A DNA stretch of 64,000 nucleotides from Pelecanus crispus (Eukaryota; Chordata; Aves; Pelecaniformes; Pelecanidae), in contig NC_134644.1 in NCBI RefSeq assembly GCF_030463565.1, positions 152,483,967 through 152,547,966 on the forward strand. The letters run 5' to 3'. The translations under genes and the position numbers were made by a program. Each line of letters begins with the position of its first letter. Position 1 is the stretch's first letter. Below, in pieces: positions 34,509 through 47,501 of this stretch. Below the pieces are notes generated by a model. The model saw only the letters and a list, made by a program, of their open reading frames with translations, did no database searches and had not been told where the DNA came from.

Positions 34509-36039
34509 AATGTCTACGTGCTTTCCTGTAATGGGAACTTCTTCCTTTGTATTTTAAGGAAAGTGTCAGACAGGAGCTGAACCAAAAGCAAGCACCTTTG
34601 GAAAACAGGCCAACTTGACTTAGTTTGGACACCCATGATGTGAAATATTGTGCATGGAGGGTACCATTTTTAAGGTGAATTTTTCACGGGCAGTACTGAA
34701 ACATAGCCTGTATCTTTGCATGTGGAGAAGCAGATCCCTGCACTGCCTATCATTCTAAAATGCAGTATTGTGAAAAGCACTTCAGAGGTTTGCTATTTGT
34801 ATGTTAGTTTTTCACTTTGGAGGAATGAGTGATCTGTTTCCAGCACATGATGTGGCACTGGTAAATGGCTTAATCCATTCCATCTCGTGATCTTCCCAGG
34901 CATAAAATGCACTCAGCCTTCAATGTCTTCCAAAATGTTACCAATTCTTATTCCACAATATAGTGAAAATTCACTTCTTCTTTCCTGTTCCCATTACGCA
35001 AATTTGTATCTTCATCCATCAAACTCCGTTGTCTTTCTGCCATTAAGTCCTTTCCTAGCACCCTGATTACAATTCTTCCAAAGTTTACCTTTCCTATCTT
35101 TCCTTCATGGTCAGACCAATTCCCCCTTATTCTGCTTCTGGAGTCTATTTTTCGTGTAGTATCCTTTGTCTTCAGTTTTGACATGATCACATATTGTTAG
35201 AGAGTGTTGCATTGTGCTTTTTCTATTTGGAATAAATATAAATTTTATATTCACCTTTTATTTCATAGATCTGGTTGCAACACTGTTAAGTTTGTTTACA
35301 AGATAGTTGTACCATGATTCTGTACCATAATTAGAAATCAAAATATACCAATATGCAAAGATTTAGCATCTGCCTGTACCTGGGAAATTAAGCCATGTAA
35401 GGAATATCAAGGCTTGCAGCTTTCATGCTGCTCTTCTTGTATTCTACTTGTCTGCTAGAATCCTTGAATACTCTCTAGTAGAAATCTTCATATTATAGTA
35501 ATAAATCTGATCAGACTTTCAGAGCTATTTATCATATGCTTATTTATGCATGTGAATGTCAAATTCCAGTTTTAAAATCTTTTAGAAATTCCTTTTATCG
35601 GACAAAGAGGAGCCTCTTGCCTCATTTCAAAATGGCAATGGTAAAAGAGGTTTTGAAATACAGAAATCTGTAGGACTCTTGTTTGGTTTGTGCTCAGAAT
35701 TGAAGTGGCAAGAAATAGGAAAACAAGCAAACCTGCCAGCCAAAACTGTCGCAAAATGTAGTGCTTGGTCTCCCAGTTTTGCCAAGACTCCAATGCGCAT
35801 AAAGTCATTTAAAAGCATTAAATGTATTCATCATAAGCCAGCTCTTTTTGTACCGAATTTGACATTTGATACCATAATCTTACAAAAGAACACAATTCCA
35901 TAAGGCTCCTGAACGTGACAAAACCACGGTCAGATCAGAATCTAAGAGTCTGATTTGCCTTTTGCTATTAGCCATTATCCGAGCCCGTTGTCTTGCATAA
36001 ATATAGAATTTCGTCTTATTTATCCCCTACTTCCCTTAG

Positions 36040-36099
36040 CACTGAAAGTAAAGCAGATACCTTCTACACAGAGAATGAAGAGCCTGTTCACGCTCCCAG
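36040..36099 (+). CDS. BAALC: Candidate BAALC cassette exon (in frame, 60 nt)
   Basis: A strong acceptor (pyrimidine-rich 'ttatttatcccctacttcccttag', AG at 36038-36039) and a consensus donor CAG|GTGAGC (36099/36100) enclose exactly 60 nt. Joined to exon 1 in phase 1 it reads without a stop: A-L-K-V-K-Q-I-P-S-T-Q and on to F-T-L-P. It ends in the same split-Gly phase (G|GT), so exon 2 stays in frame. Inclusion would add 20 residues between the two constitutive segments. Human BAALC is known to have an alternatively spliced extra exon at this position (isoform 1-5-6-8 versus 1-6-8), which makes a true orthologous or analogous exon plausible. A second donor at 36181/36182 would break the frame. 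There is no expression evidence. A chance pair of splice sites is the alternative. Confidence 0.42.
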
Positions 36100-36300
36100 G
36101 TGAGCCAAGTTCAATTAAGCATCCCATGGAAGTGGGGAGGAAGGCACGCAGCTCTGCCGTGCTTCCCCGCGCCTGTCGTAGGTGAGCCGCACGCCGGGGC
36201 ACGGCTCAGCCCAGCCTGGTTCAAGTCGGCTTTGGAGGCACCTGCCGTGCGTGCGTGCGTGCGTGCGTGCGTTCGTCGAGGGCTCCATGTGAGGAGAACA
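36100..36300. other. CpG-rich patch within BAALC intron 1
   Basis: The sequence just after the candidate cassette exon is GC-rich with many CpGs, in contrast to the AT-rich intron. It carries the (GTGC)6 repeat. It could be a small internal promoter or regulatory patch, or simply GC-rich repeat flank. Confidence 0.4.
36247..36270. repeat. (GTGC)6 microsatellite
   Basis: Six perfect GTGC units followed by an interrupted GTTC. Each unit junction creates a CpG, so the array is a compact CpG cluster. Confidence 0.9.
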
Positions 36301-39300
36301 GCTCTCCCTCCCCTGCCTGTTCCCCAGCCCCTGGGGGAAGCATTTCCGTGGCACCTCTAAAGAGAGACTCCACAGAATTTCGAAGGCTGATACCGAATGT
36401 GTAGAAGATGCAGACACGTTTGTTTTGTCTTGTTTTGTTTCACTGGCTAAAATTCACATCGCATTAGAGCTCAGATAAATCATTCTGGATTCTCTGAATG
36501 TCTGGGCGGTAAATGTATTGCATTATTGTATTTGCTGATTCAATAAATACAAAACATCGTTTCTGGTGACATTTTCCTGCTGCAGCAGGTCCTCCCACTG
36601 AAGATCTCAATCCTTCATCCTGCCTTAAAACCCACTCTCTGCTATGTCTGAATGTCTCTAAATTCTTTCTTGTTAGGGAAAAAAGCTATTGCAGATTTCC
36701 TGAGCATCTGGCCTCATCCCTGAGGCTACTGCTTTGGAGGAAATGACCTAAACTTGACTTTTGTCACAACCTCCACTCCATTCATTTTTGATAGGAGCCA
36801 TTCTATGTTCTATTTATTCAGTAGAAGTACATACCAGCGCTCAGGCCAGCAGATGTGTAGTTTTCCCAGACATGAATAGTTTCAAATCAGGAAAACAGGT
36901 ACAGAAAACAGGTGTTTTGGTGCTCTCTGTACTTATTATTACTCCGTAGCATTAAAAGCGAGAAACTCAGTGATGGCAGCAAATACGTATTTCCTCTGGA
37001 AGCAACTGCATGTTGTGATAACATTGTTAATTCTTCTTTACTGTGAGTTTTCTCAGAGTCCATTTTTACAGTGCAGTATCTTATTATGCAGACATTTTAT
37101 AAAACAGCATCTTATGCATTATTCATGAGATAACAGACATGATAAATAAAAAAGAGTGTTGCTGAACCAGAAAATTGAACCTTACTGGTTTGTTCATAGT
37201 CAATTCCAAAGATACAAATTTAGCATACTAATCAACAACTAACCACTTTAGACAAATATGTGCTCGTTATTCAATAGCAGAGCATGTGACGGCACAGGGT
37301 CCACAGCACTGGGTCAGATCTATAGTGTATTTGGGTCAGAATTCATGTCCAATTTTGGCCACTACCTGCTGCTTTAAAATCAGGTAGGAGAATATCGTGG
37401 CAAGCACATGTGGAGTAATTTTCTCTACAAAGGTCTGATCCTTTTGGCTAAGATTAACTTCACCTCTGTATTACAAGGCTTCATACCCCTTCCAAATTTC
37501 TTGCCAGCATTAGCTATTGCAGCACTGCTGATTTTTGTTAGTCACAGGAATTTTCAGTTCATCTTGGATCTTACTAAGATACTGCTCTTTTGACAAGGTC
37601 TATGCAAAGAGATCCAGGCAGACCTACCTTCATGCCACCTGTGGTTTGAGAAGTTTCCTGTAGTCCTGACAATTAAGGGCTACCCCTAAGTGTTGCTATC
37701 TGGTTCCTTCTCCCATTCTTGATCATTAGAAAATATATATTAGCTTTCTAATATATAGATAAAGTCTAGAAAAAAGCCTTGAGGAAATCATGCCTTTATC
37801 TTTTGTCATGCACAAAATGGACCCCCCTAGATCTCTTTTTTCCCCCCTCTCTCTGTGCCAGTTGTTGATCCATGACACTATTTTGCTTTTTACTCCAGTT
37901 TTACTTTCACAGTCTAAATTAATTATGTCATTTCCCTCCTCTTCACATCATCTTTATTTCCATACTAAAATCTGATTAGAAGGAGTTAAATTTTAAGCGT
38001 GAAAATTTCCTCTCATGTTTATGGGATACTCTTGTAGAGGATCATTTGAATTCTTAGGTGTAACCAGGCTGTATGAAGAACTACAGCAGCATCTATGCAT
38101 TCTTTATCCTTAGTTTTGTTATCACTAGTGCTGTCATTATAATACAAGAAATCAGAAATACAGGACCAATGGCTAAAATTTCCATTCCCTGTTTTACATT
38201 TTCTTTGACTTCTCTGTGATGAACATCCTATTTACTAAAATGATTCCTTTAAAATCTTTCTTAGACTGCTCCATTTAAATGGTTTTAAAGAGTTATAAAG
38301 TATCATTTAAGCATACTTTATTTTGAAGGGACATAAGCTTGCAAATCTGTGAGCAACTTTTTGGAGTACAATTTTAAGTATATATCTTCTAAAAACCAAA
38401 AAGTCTGAGGTATTAAGAACTTATGTACTTTAATATTATTAATAACTTGCTTTCAATATCTAGTGCTTACAGAAAAGAAATGTTGTGGGGATGGCCTTAG
38501 TATTATGTAATTAATTTTCTGGTGATATGTAAATGAATCCTATCTGTACATTATATCTTATTTTCACTTTTCACAGTTGTGGGATGCTGCTGCATGGGAA
38601 TTTCTGAAAACTAATTCAAAATTTAAAAATTATTAGGATTGTAGACAAAAGAACACATGCTAGCACATATTAAGAGGTCTTGTAGAACATGGCAGGAGAT
38701 GTGACTTGGTGACTTTTGCTCTTAGAGGAGTGAGGTGGACTCTGCCAGGTAGATCAGTGAGGCAGAGAGGGAGATGTTGAGAAAGAGAAATTATGGCATA
38801 AGTATGTTACAGCCAGCAGAGAAAAAAAGGGCATCACGGATGGATTTCTCTGAATGCATTGGTGAATGTGCATCAAATTTTCAAGTGTCATTTAGGAAGT
38901 GAAAGATGCCTTTGAACAGTACTGTTTGGTGCCTACAATTCTGTTATGAAGAAAACATCTGTTCTTTACAAAATGGTCGTGTCCTACCTGTGATTACTAA
39001 ATGACTTACTTAATAGTCTGAAACACAAGGAATCGTGATGATAATAACTATGGTTAATTAATAAGGACAATTTAGAGAATTAAGGTAACAGAAGCATTGA
39101 AATGTTCAGAGCCTTCTAAAAACTAATTTTGATGTTTGCTTGGACACACTGAATTTTTGATTACGTTTACAGCAGAGAGAGTAGGAGGTTATCCCAGAAA
39201 GACTGGAAAAACTTGGTGTCCTACTGGCAGTCTGAATATTCAATGTTAGGATAAACTATTAATTATGAGTAGTAGCAGTTCTTGGAGAGCTAATTTTATT

Positions 39301-42300
39301 TATACTGTTTATATGAACTATTTAAAAATACCAGTGCCCTTATTTTTGTGTTAGTAGTGACAACTGTAATGTTCTAGTCTCTTTGTCCTCTTCTAGGAAT
39401 TTATATTGCCTTTAATACGCCTGTTGTTCTTCACCTAAGATACGTATTTCAGACAGATTTGTTCTGTCTTGCTGGTCTTTATACTTGGATTGAGATACCT
39501 CTGATTTTAGACAGCTTTCTGTTCATTACATATTGCTATAACTGTACAACTGTTCTTACATGCCCCTCTTTTAGATTGTGGAACAGCTAAAACACACCCA
39601 GATATCCTAGGGAGCGATTTTTAGTTTTGATTTGTAAAATTCAATAATTACCGTTGATTTTGGTCCATACCCAGATTTTCCAAAACTTCTGTATTTTGGC
39701 AATTTTGAACAAAAGGCAGTGATTTAATGCCAGCATTTTAGTGGAAAAAAACTTGGGCAAAGTTGGTTTTTCAAAATCTATTCAAATTTTGAACGTGAAA
39801 ATACACAAAACAAAAGATTATTTGAACTGCCATAATTTCATCTAAATCATCAGATTTTTAATGAAAGAGATTTTAGAAGTAAAGTTTCTTTGTATAGGTT
39901 ATTTGTAATCAGTCAGTCACATCACATCTTACTCTGGGCTGGCAACTTCTGTAGAAGTCTTTGGGACACTGTTTTTCCTGTAAGACGACGGGAATCCTTG
40001 GTGAATCCAAGCTAAACAGGTGAAACAATTGCATGTCCCCTGACGCAGGGGTAGTTGGAAGCAATGTGAAGGTACCTCCAGAGGATTTAGCTAGCTCAGC
40101 AACACAACTTAATGAGAAGAACGAGTGTAGCTGGATGAGTGGGGTTTGGGTTTGTTTTGTTTTATCGGATAGCACACCAACCTAAGCTGCTTTCTGCTCC
40201 TTGTTCTGATTCCTGTGCTACCTCCCAAGTTGTGCCAGCCCGACTGCTTGCATCATCGGATGATAAATAAAGTCTAGGGATTGATTTCAGTTTAAAATAA
40301 CCCTTTTTTCCCTGGTGCTGCTGAAAACAGCACTTGTCAAGCTGTAGCCTAAAGGATTTCTATGGGACTGGTAAAAAATGCAAGAGTTAGCTCGCCTGCA
40401 CAGCCTAGCAAGCCAGTGAAAAGGAAGACGACAGTAAGCATTGCCATGGCAGAGCAAATTCTTTTAAGCATGTTTCTTGCTGGTATGATAGACTTGGGGC
40501 TGCTGCTTGGGTATTCCCCCCACATCCCTTGAGAGAATGCTCGTGTATGTGCTTTATAAATAAACCTGATTACATGCAATGAAATACCTGCCTCTTGTCA
40601 CCCATTCCTCCCCATAATGGGAACAGCCTGGCAGTCCCCCAAACCCTGACTACCATTCCTGAGGGAAAGGTCACCATCACATTGGCGGGGGTTTGGTGAT
40701 CACCCAGAAACTCAGGTTTTGGGAATGGAGCCATAAGAATATTCTAGGCTTGCCAGTTCATTTACAAATAAAATACATGGATTTGACAGAGCATTGTGAT
40801 GGGATCTGCTGTTTTCCCTGGCCTCAGGAGGTCCACAGACTTTTGGCAGGGTTTCTCCTGGCAGAGAACATGAGAATGAAAACAACATTACTGAACCCGT
40901 TTGTTTAAATTTCTACTGAAGCTCTACAGTGAAAGACCAAGGAGGTTATTTACCAAACCCATGCTGTGAGGATGATATAAATGTCTCGAAAGTTAGCTTG
41001 GTTTAAACGACACTGAGGCAAGACCCTGAGCATTACCACCCTGCTAGCTTGCAAACTCTAGATTGTACAGAAGTAGAAAGTTAACTTTTCATTTTTGTGT
41101 ACTGTGGCAAACCCCAAACAGCAATGCAAAAATATTTGTTATTTAAAAACCAAACATGTGTTCCTAATCTTTTCTTTAACATCATCTCTGTTTTGCAATC
41201 AGCATTTTGTGTTATATATCTAGTCTATAAAACAGGTGTCGCTTTATGAATTGCCAACAAATCTTGTGCGCTTACTTCCACTGCTCAGGCATTCTCACTG
41301 TAATTTCTGCTCAGCACTCAGACATAAAGAGCAAGTGATTGAAGCCTTTAAACCATTGCCCACTCTTTAAATCACCTGTTTGCCAATGAAAAAGAAATCT
41401 AAAAGTTTGTTAACTTCAGAATAGCAAACATATTTCAGAATAAAATAAAAAAGCTTTTTGCACTGCTGGGATAGGTGACCACTAGGTCACCCGTATAAAA
41501 ATACAGTGGGATTGATTGTGGAAGGCTCAGATGCTGACACCTTGTTCATTTCTGACAAATATTGCAAAAAATGTCTCACCCCTGCAATGCAGGATGCAAC
41601 AAGGATGCTGCAAACTGACAGAAGACAAAAAAATGAACCAAATATACCATTTTCAGGACTGAGATTTTCCATCATCCTCCAGAAATGGATTCAGGTAAGA
41701 AAAATCGTTCTGAGAGAGACCAAAAGATGCAACACAGTCTGATACATGAACAATTGTGCTTAAACAAAGTGGCTTTTCAGCTGACAGCTACTTCCCCAGA
41801 TGACTAACCTAGAGGCCAGATGGCCAAAGGGACACGTGGTGGAAAGTAATTTAGTAGGATGACTCTGCAGAAGGAAAAACTCATAATTCGTATATGTTTG
41901 AAACTTCCAAGATTCAATTAATGGAATTAGTATGTAATGCCTAGAGCATTTTGCCTGTTCAAAGCTGTGCTGAAGCTTGTTCTCACAGCTCCACTGCAAG
42001 GCGAAGCAGTGGACTACCGCGTGACTCCTGACTCACACATGGCTAATTGCCTCCCCATCTCCCTTCCTGACAATTGATTTTGTCTATGGTATCAATCAGT
42101 CTGTGCCACTTACTGTTCCACACCGAGTCATTTTTCTGCCTCTCATCTTGCACAGTGGAGTGGTAGGAAAAGATAAGACCTAAAATACAAGTGGGTATGG
42201 ACTTTCGGGAGATGCAGGAGAGGTGAGGTTTACTCTTGTCTTATGGGAAGCTGTCCGTAGATTTAGATGGGAGAACGACATTAGGTTTTATATCTAGCAG

Positions 42301-43603
42301 AAAAGGCAGCTTCCAAAGACTGAGGTATTTTTTAGGTTTTTTTAATAGACTATAATGTAATATTTTCAAGTTCCAACTCAAGTTTTTTTTTTCTGTGAAA
42401 AAGTAGATGATTTAGCACTGTTCTTTGTGACCACCATTACAAGTTAAACTGTCTTACGAAAACTCTAACACCATCTTCTGACAGCTCAGGGAAATGCAGT
42501 GACTCGTTTGTATCCAGACTTCTTAAGTCTTACCCAGGTTTAGGTGTTCTCAATATCAAGACTTTGATATTTGGTAGAAGCTCTATTGATTTCAGTCATG
42601 GCCTTTGCAAGCTGCTACTTCTGTTGCTTTCTACTGATAAAGCAGCTTTTCTTACAGATTTCTGGGAAAGAATTCAGGACTTTGCTTCCTTTTTAATACC
42701 AGTAATACTGTGCTTGAATTCCCACCTGACTCATGGCAGAAGGTTTTGATGACACAATGCACACCAAGTAGCAATGAATTGTCATTGCTTTTCCTCATAT
42801 TTATTTTTCCCTTCATATCTGTGACTCCTTGCTTCTTCCTCCAGTTTTGATACCTGGATTGCCAGTTAGTAAATCTGTTGGGTTTTTTTATTTGAACATA
42901 AATCTTGTTATAAATGAGCTTTGCCAAGAGTAAAATTGAAAGCTACAGTCATGCATCCCACTTGCTCTTTGTAGTTCGATTTGAGACCCAGTGTTGCAAC
43001 CAGATGTTCAGTCCTCTGCACTCACTATAAATGACAACGGATTTTTGTTAATGCAACAAGATGAGAAAATTCTTTTAGGCTGGCCAATATCATATTGTAG
43101 AATGCATACCTTATCCACAGAGCTGGAGCAGAAAGCAAATTAATAATTTGATTACTGATAGTCAAAACTGTATGAAATATACTTTTCCTGAATTTCTTTC
43201 CTCAACTTCTGATTTAAAAAAATGTTCAAGGCCATAAATGGAGCAATCTCTCCATCCATATCAGTCTCATCTGTCATGCTTGCATCTAACCCCTTCATTT
43301 ACCAGAACTGAGACAGATTTAAGGGGACTCCCTCTGGGTCCTTAGTTAATCCAGGGTCATGAAAGCAGCTGTGTGTTTGGAGAAGCCAATGGAGATCTGC
43401 AGGTGACCAAAAGGCTACTGATATGTACTCATTAACCAGTTTTCCACATTTTGTGAGCCAGTGTTTCAAAGAGCAGTGGACTATAGGAGAAAGGCCAAAT
43501 AATGGAAAGTGTGAGGATAAAGTGGAGAAATAGAGGGAAGGCAGAGCTGCAGTTATAAACTACTCCTCAGTATTAATTCCCCAATTTCATGTGTCCCTAC
43601 TAG

Positions 43604-43773
43604 GTGTTCTGGAGGATGGAAAATCAGCTCAGGCAGGTGTAACTACAGCATCAGCCACAGCTGGAACACTGAACACCGAGAAGAGGAACAACAGTGGTCC
43701 TCAGTGTGTGAACCCCATGGTCCGTGGTGCGGGAGCTACGATGCAGAGACAGAACGGCTTCAGAGCAGCAGAG
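43604..43773 (+). CDS. BAALC: BAALC coding exon 2
   Basis: Codes for the variable middle of BAALC: (G)VLEDGKSAQ, then an Ala/Thr-rich stretch, then LNTEKRNN, PQCVNP and MQRQNGFRAAE. Human BAALC has GMLEDGLPSNG, NPEKKTN, TQCPNP and TQKQNGLQTTE at the same positions in the same order. The acceptor CCCTACTAG and donor GAG|GTAAGA fit the consensus. With the split base from exon 1 the exon gives 57 complete codons and ends in phase 0. The middle of the protein is predicted to be unstructured and evolves fast. Only short motifs (LEDG, QCxNP, QxQNG) are kept. No stop or frameshift. Confidence 0.95.
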
Positions 43774-46700
43774 GTAAGAGTAAAATTACATTCCCTGATG
43801 CTCAGCACTAGCTTCAACCAGGTCAAACTTATTTGTATGACAGTCTTCCTCGCTGCAGTCAAACTGTATTTAATGCCTTGGGATAAGAGGAAAATGGCTG
43901 CACCACAGCCACAGCATGACTGAGCCTAGTACCTCTGACAACACTTCACGCCTGAATGGCCACAAAATTGATGTTTTATTCAGCAATTGGAGTAACACAC
44001 ACACTTGTTACAGCAAAAAAACCCCACACTTATTTTTTTTTAGCTCAGTCTATGCATGTGGCATGTGTTGTACAAACTGTTTAATTATCTGAAAGGGAAT
44101 GTTTTTCCTTAATTGCTGCTTTTTTAAAATTATGTGCACTGCACAAACTCTGGTTCATTCAAGGCTGGATGCGAAGCCTGAAAAAGTCAATAGGACTCTT
44201 TTCAATAACTTCAGTAGGCTTTGGATCAGATCCTCCCCTCTTCTTCCCCTCACCTACTGTATACTTTGCAGAAGGATCATCCAGTGTAACAACAATGTTC
44301 GAACACCCAAGGTTTGGGGCTAGACCAAAATTCTCCTGTTCTAGCTGCCTACCTGCCTGTAGCCCACAGGTTTCCACCCACTGCCCTGTTTGTGTAGCAC
44401 CTGCTGAGCTGCTGCAGATCCAAACCCTACAGCTGGTTTACCATTTCCTCGGTTTCTTGGATGGGAAGACCTCTCAGCATGGTGTGTGGTGGAACCGCTA
44501 CACCCACCCCATAAGAAGCTGTCCCCTCTTGGGAATCACATTCTTGAGAGAGGCAAATTTAAACCCAGGGGGACTGAGCAAATGAAAAGGGGAATTTGGA
44601 TTGAACTGCACTTTGCATTTGCTAACAAACAGCACATTGGTTCATGTATGTTTATTTTATACCTTCGCTGTATTATCTTTTGTACTGCTGTAGTACAGAA
44701 ATAATCCCTGGTGACATGGATCCTGCTGTATCTTTCCATGAGATGCCACAGCTCCAGATGTATAGGGACATATTCTGCAGCAACATGACATCTAGAGCCA
44801 TGGGTTTGCTGTAAATGAAAACCATAAATGCCTGTCATAGGCACTAGCCCACACAGAAAAATGAATGGGTCAGGTTGGATATGGTTGAACACAACTAACA
44901 TAATTATTAATCCAGTTTGAAAAAGACTTGGCCACACTTGAGACTTATAGTGTATACCTGACATATTGTTGGAGAAAATTGTTTGTCTAATTTTGTAAGT
45001 GACTGAAAAATTACTTCTGTATTTAAACTTACTAGGAAGTATGGGCAAATTCCCACAACATATTAATAACGTGAGTGTTGTCTGTAATGGGACTAGTCAG
45101 TGAAGTGTGGGTTCCTGACCTGGGACCCTATGGCTTTGAATGTATCCTCCTGCCTTTTTCTAGCTAAGATATATTCAGTAATATATATCTGTACTGTTGC
45201 AACCCAGTGCAAAGAACATTTCTGATGATAAGTAGGGCATTTACATTTTTCTATGTATCTAATGCAGGTGTCTAAGAAAGGAAGGTAATTTGTCTAAACT
45301 TCTTATAGTCAAAAAAGAAACATATTTTCCTACAGTGAAAGTGTAGTATCTAAGTTAGGCTCCAGCTCTTGTTTGCCATTCTGAAGCTCTGTTTCTCCAC
45401 TGACTGTTTAGGGAAGTATAAGATGAGTAGGTTTCCAATTTGGGCACCTAAAGTGTAGAAGCCTAGAGTAGAGAATGTGACTGTCCCCCTCCCCCCAACT
45501 CAAAATGTGGCCATTTTATTCATTTGAGTATTCACATTGACTACAGTTTTTCTTTTACCTTTACATGCTGTAGAATACAACGCGATGCAACACCCACTGC
45601 TCTCAGGAGATGGGTTCTGCCATCGGCCTGTGGGGCAGAAGGGGGTAAACTGCTCTACTTCTCTGTTTCTCATTTTCTCAGGCATCAAGCTCTAAAGCAC
45701 CCTCCTGCCTTACCCCTACCATCGGTTATGTGACAGGGTACAGTTAGTGGTGTCGAAAGGGAAAGGGTTTGACATGGGCTGCGGCTGGGAAATTTTAGTA
45801 TCCTCTCATGAGGGTCACGTCAAAACAACTTGGAAGGAAAATACGTTGAAGATGAAGGGAGTCCTAATACCAATGGAGGCAATATAATGGTCAAGTACCC
45901 CAAAAGCAAAGGTGGTATCCAGATTATGTCACTGACTGACAATTACCTGGTATGATTTTCATGATATGTGTAGTCTTCGGAGAGTCCTTGTGTGAACAGG
46001 AGCACTGGGGGAGTAGATAGCAAAGGAGCAGATGTATTCAGGCTGCAGAAATGTGCACTAATACACACCAGCAAATAAACACCAGTTTTTGCTCTCAGAT
46101 AAATATGTACCTTCCACTCATGTCAGTAGAAATTTAGCAGACGTTATTGCACCTGGCATTATTGCCATGTAAATGATGCCTAATTTACCTGGCATTCTTT
46201 GCACTTACAAGGTGTCCCATGAAACACTGGAAACGCAATAATCAAACCCACCTAACTCAGCTCTGTGTCTCTATCAGCCCAGTTCTGAGTGTGCTTTGCT
46301 AGACCTATCCAGTTTACTGCGCAGTATAGTGCGTTGCTTATAGCAACAAGCAGACAGAGTAGGTGATGGAGAAGGATAAATTTAAATTAGGGATGCACCT
46401 GCATGCCTCAGACAGTCTGACTTTTTTGAATATTTGGAAATAATCTGATAAAGCTCTGAAAGGTATATATTGTACTTGGGTCTTACATGCAGGCAGAACT
46501 AAGTGTTATTTTGAAACTGTATTTTCACTTAAGAAACATAAAATAGAGAAAATTCTGCCTCAGGCTAGTCACACTCAACTCCCAGTGACATCGAAAGGAA
46601 CCTCTAATTTCCATTTCTGGATTGAAACTAGATTTATTTGCTCCGCTTTTAAAATACGCACGTGCAGAGATGCTAATGATAGCCAAGAGGGTTGATCCAA

Positions 46701-46910
46701 AGCCTACTGGCCTCCACAGCCTTTATAGCAGTTATAAAAGATTGCATCCATGCTGAATGAGAAAGTTGCTCCACCTCACAGTACTGTGTGAAGAATGCTG
46801 GAGTCTTTCTGTTTATTAAGTAGAACTGTTTTCATAAATTAGGAGGTAATTGTCAATGACTCTTTGTGCTGTCAGTGTGGAACTCACTGTAGTGTTTAAA
46901 ACTTTCACAG
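43774..46910 (+). other. BAALC: BAALC intron 2 (3.1 kb)
   Basis: Bounded by GTAAGA at 43774 and AACTTTCACAG at 46910. No additional exon was recognised. The 138- and 170-codon frames at 44169-45048 are not supported by homology. Sequence around 44190-44240 ('ttcagtaggctttggatcagat') hints at an old amniote repeat. Confidence 0.85.
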
Positions 46911-47015
46911 AGTAAATGGGACACACAGAAAATGTCCACAAAAGAAGTCACCATTACTGTTACAAAAAGCATCAGACAAAGCGACAGAAGGAAAACAAAG
47001 AATTGTGTCAATTAA
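46911..47015 (+). CDS. BAALC: BAALC terminal coding exon (exon 3)
   Basis: Reads SKWDTQKMSTKEVTITVTKS, then IRQSDRRKTKNCVN and TAA. Human BAALC has AKRDAKRMPAKEVTINVTDS and a matching RRITKNCVN end, so the KEVTI-VT-SI and KNCVN blocks are conserved. The exon opens directly after CACAG in phase 0, following the phase-0 end of exon 2, and supplies 34 residues. The full predicted protein is 55 + 57 + 34 = 146 residues including the split Gly, close to the 145 of the human 1-6-8 isoform. A different frame over the same bases (beginning MGHTENV) stays open longer but is a shadow. Confidence 0.96.
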   Translation, partial: SKWDTQKMSTKEVTITVTKSIRQSDRRKTKNCVN

Positions 47016-47501
47016 CAAAGCAAAGCACAAGTAAGGATGGACCTAACAATGCTTCGCTGCACTTTAAATGTGAAGATATGAAGAACTCCAGATGTTCCAT
47101 GTTGAATACAGCAGGCAGCTGATGCTGAGTGCCTTCACAAACATGTCTTGTAGAAACCAGCTGCAGACACTGTAGGACGTTCAGATGTCATTTGTTTAAA
47201 GCAGCGGCACTGCGCAGACATGCGCCAAAATTCATGCCATTTGGTTTTTGCTAAGCCCTATGTTATCTCCTTGTGTATGTCTTGTTCTGCATTGCTATTA
47301 GGATGAGGCTGGATGAAGAGAGATACAGTTCATTGCAATTTAAAACAGGAAATGAACAATGAATCCACATTTTCAGTCGTAAGGGTTTCGAGAGCGTACA
47401 ATCAAACCCATGGAGTTCATTTAAAGAGCTCGCTTTCATAAAACTCAAACCCAGAGATCTCAGAAAACGACAGATAGGTGGCTTCCATTCAATTTCTTTT
47501 A

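Larger units (their letters stand above)
24502..43603 (+). other. BAALC: BAALC intron 1 (19.1 kb)
   Basis: Defined by the donor GTGAGT at 24502 and the acceptor CCCTACTAG at 43603. Both sit in phase 1, so exon 1 'G' plus exon 2 'GT' makes Gly as in human. It contains a purine-rich block (about 25900-26680), a CR1 tail (28776), a poly-C tract (30358), the long CR1 (32369-34508), a candidate cassette exon (36040-36099) and a (GTGC)6 repeat (36247). The remainder (24850-25890, 26690-28770, 28840-30340, 30390-32365, 34510-36035 and 36280-43600) is AT-rich, and I saw no further exon or RNA gene in it. Confidence 0.9.

Noticed and set aside
24502..43603. A bird counterpart of the human intronic microRNA MIR3151
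   Set aside because: No matching hairpin was recognised, and the human microRNA is thought to be primate-restricted.
44169..45048. Frames of 138 (plus) and 170 (minus) codons in BAALC intron 2
   Set aside because: They overlap each other on opposite strands, have no homology, and include old repeat-like sequence.
46916..47122. 68-codon frame MGHTENV.. over BAALC exon 3
   Set aside because: Wrong frame. The true exon starts at 46911, two frames off, and ends KNCVN-stop.
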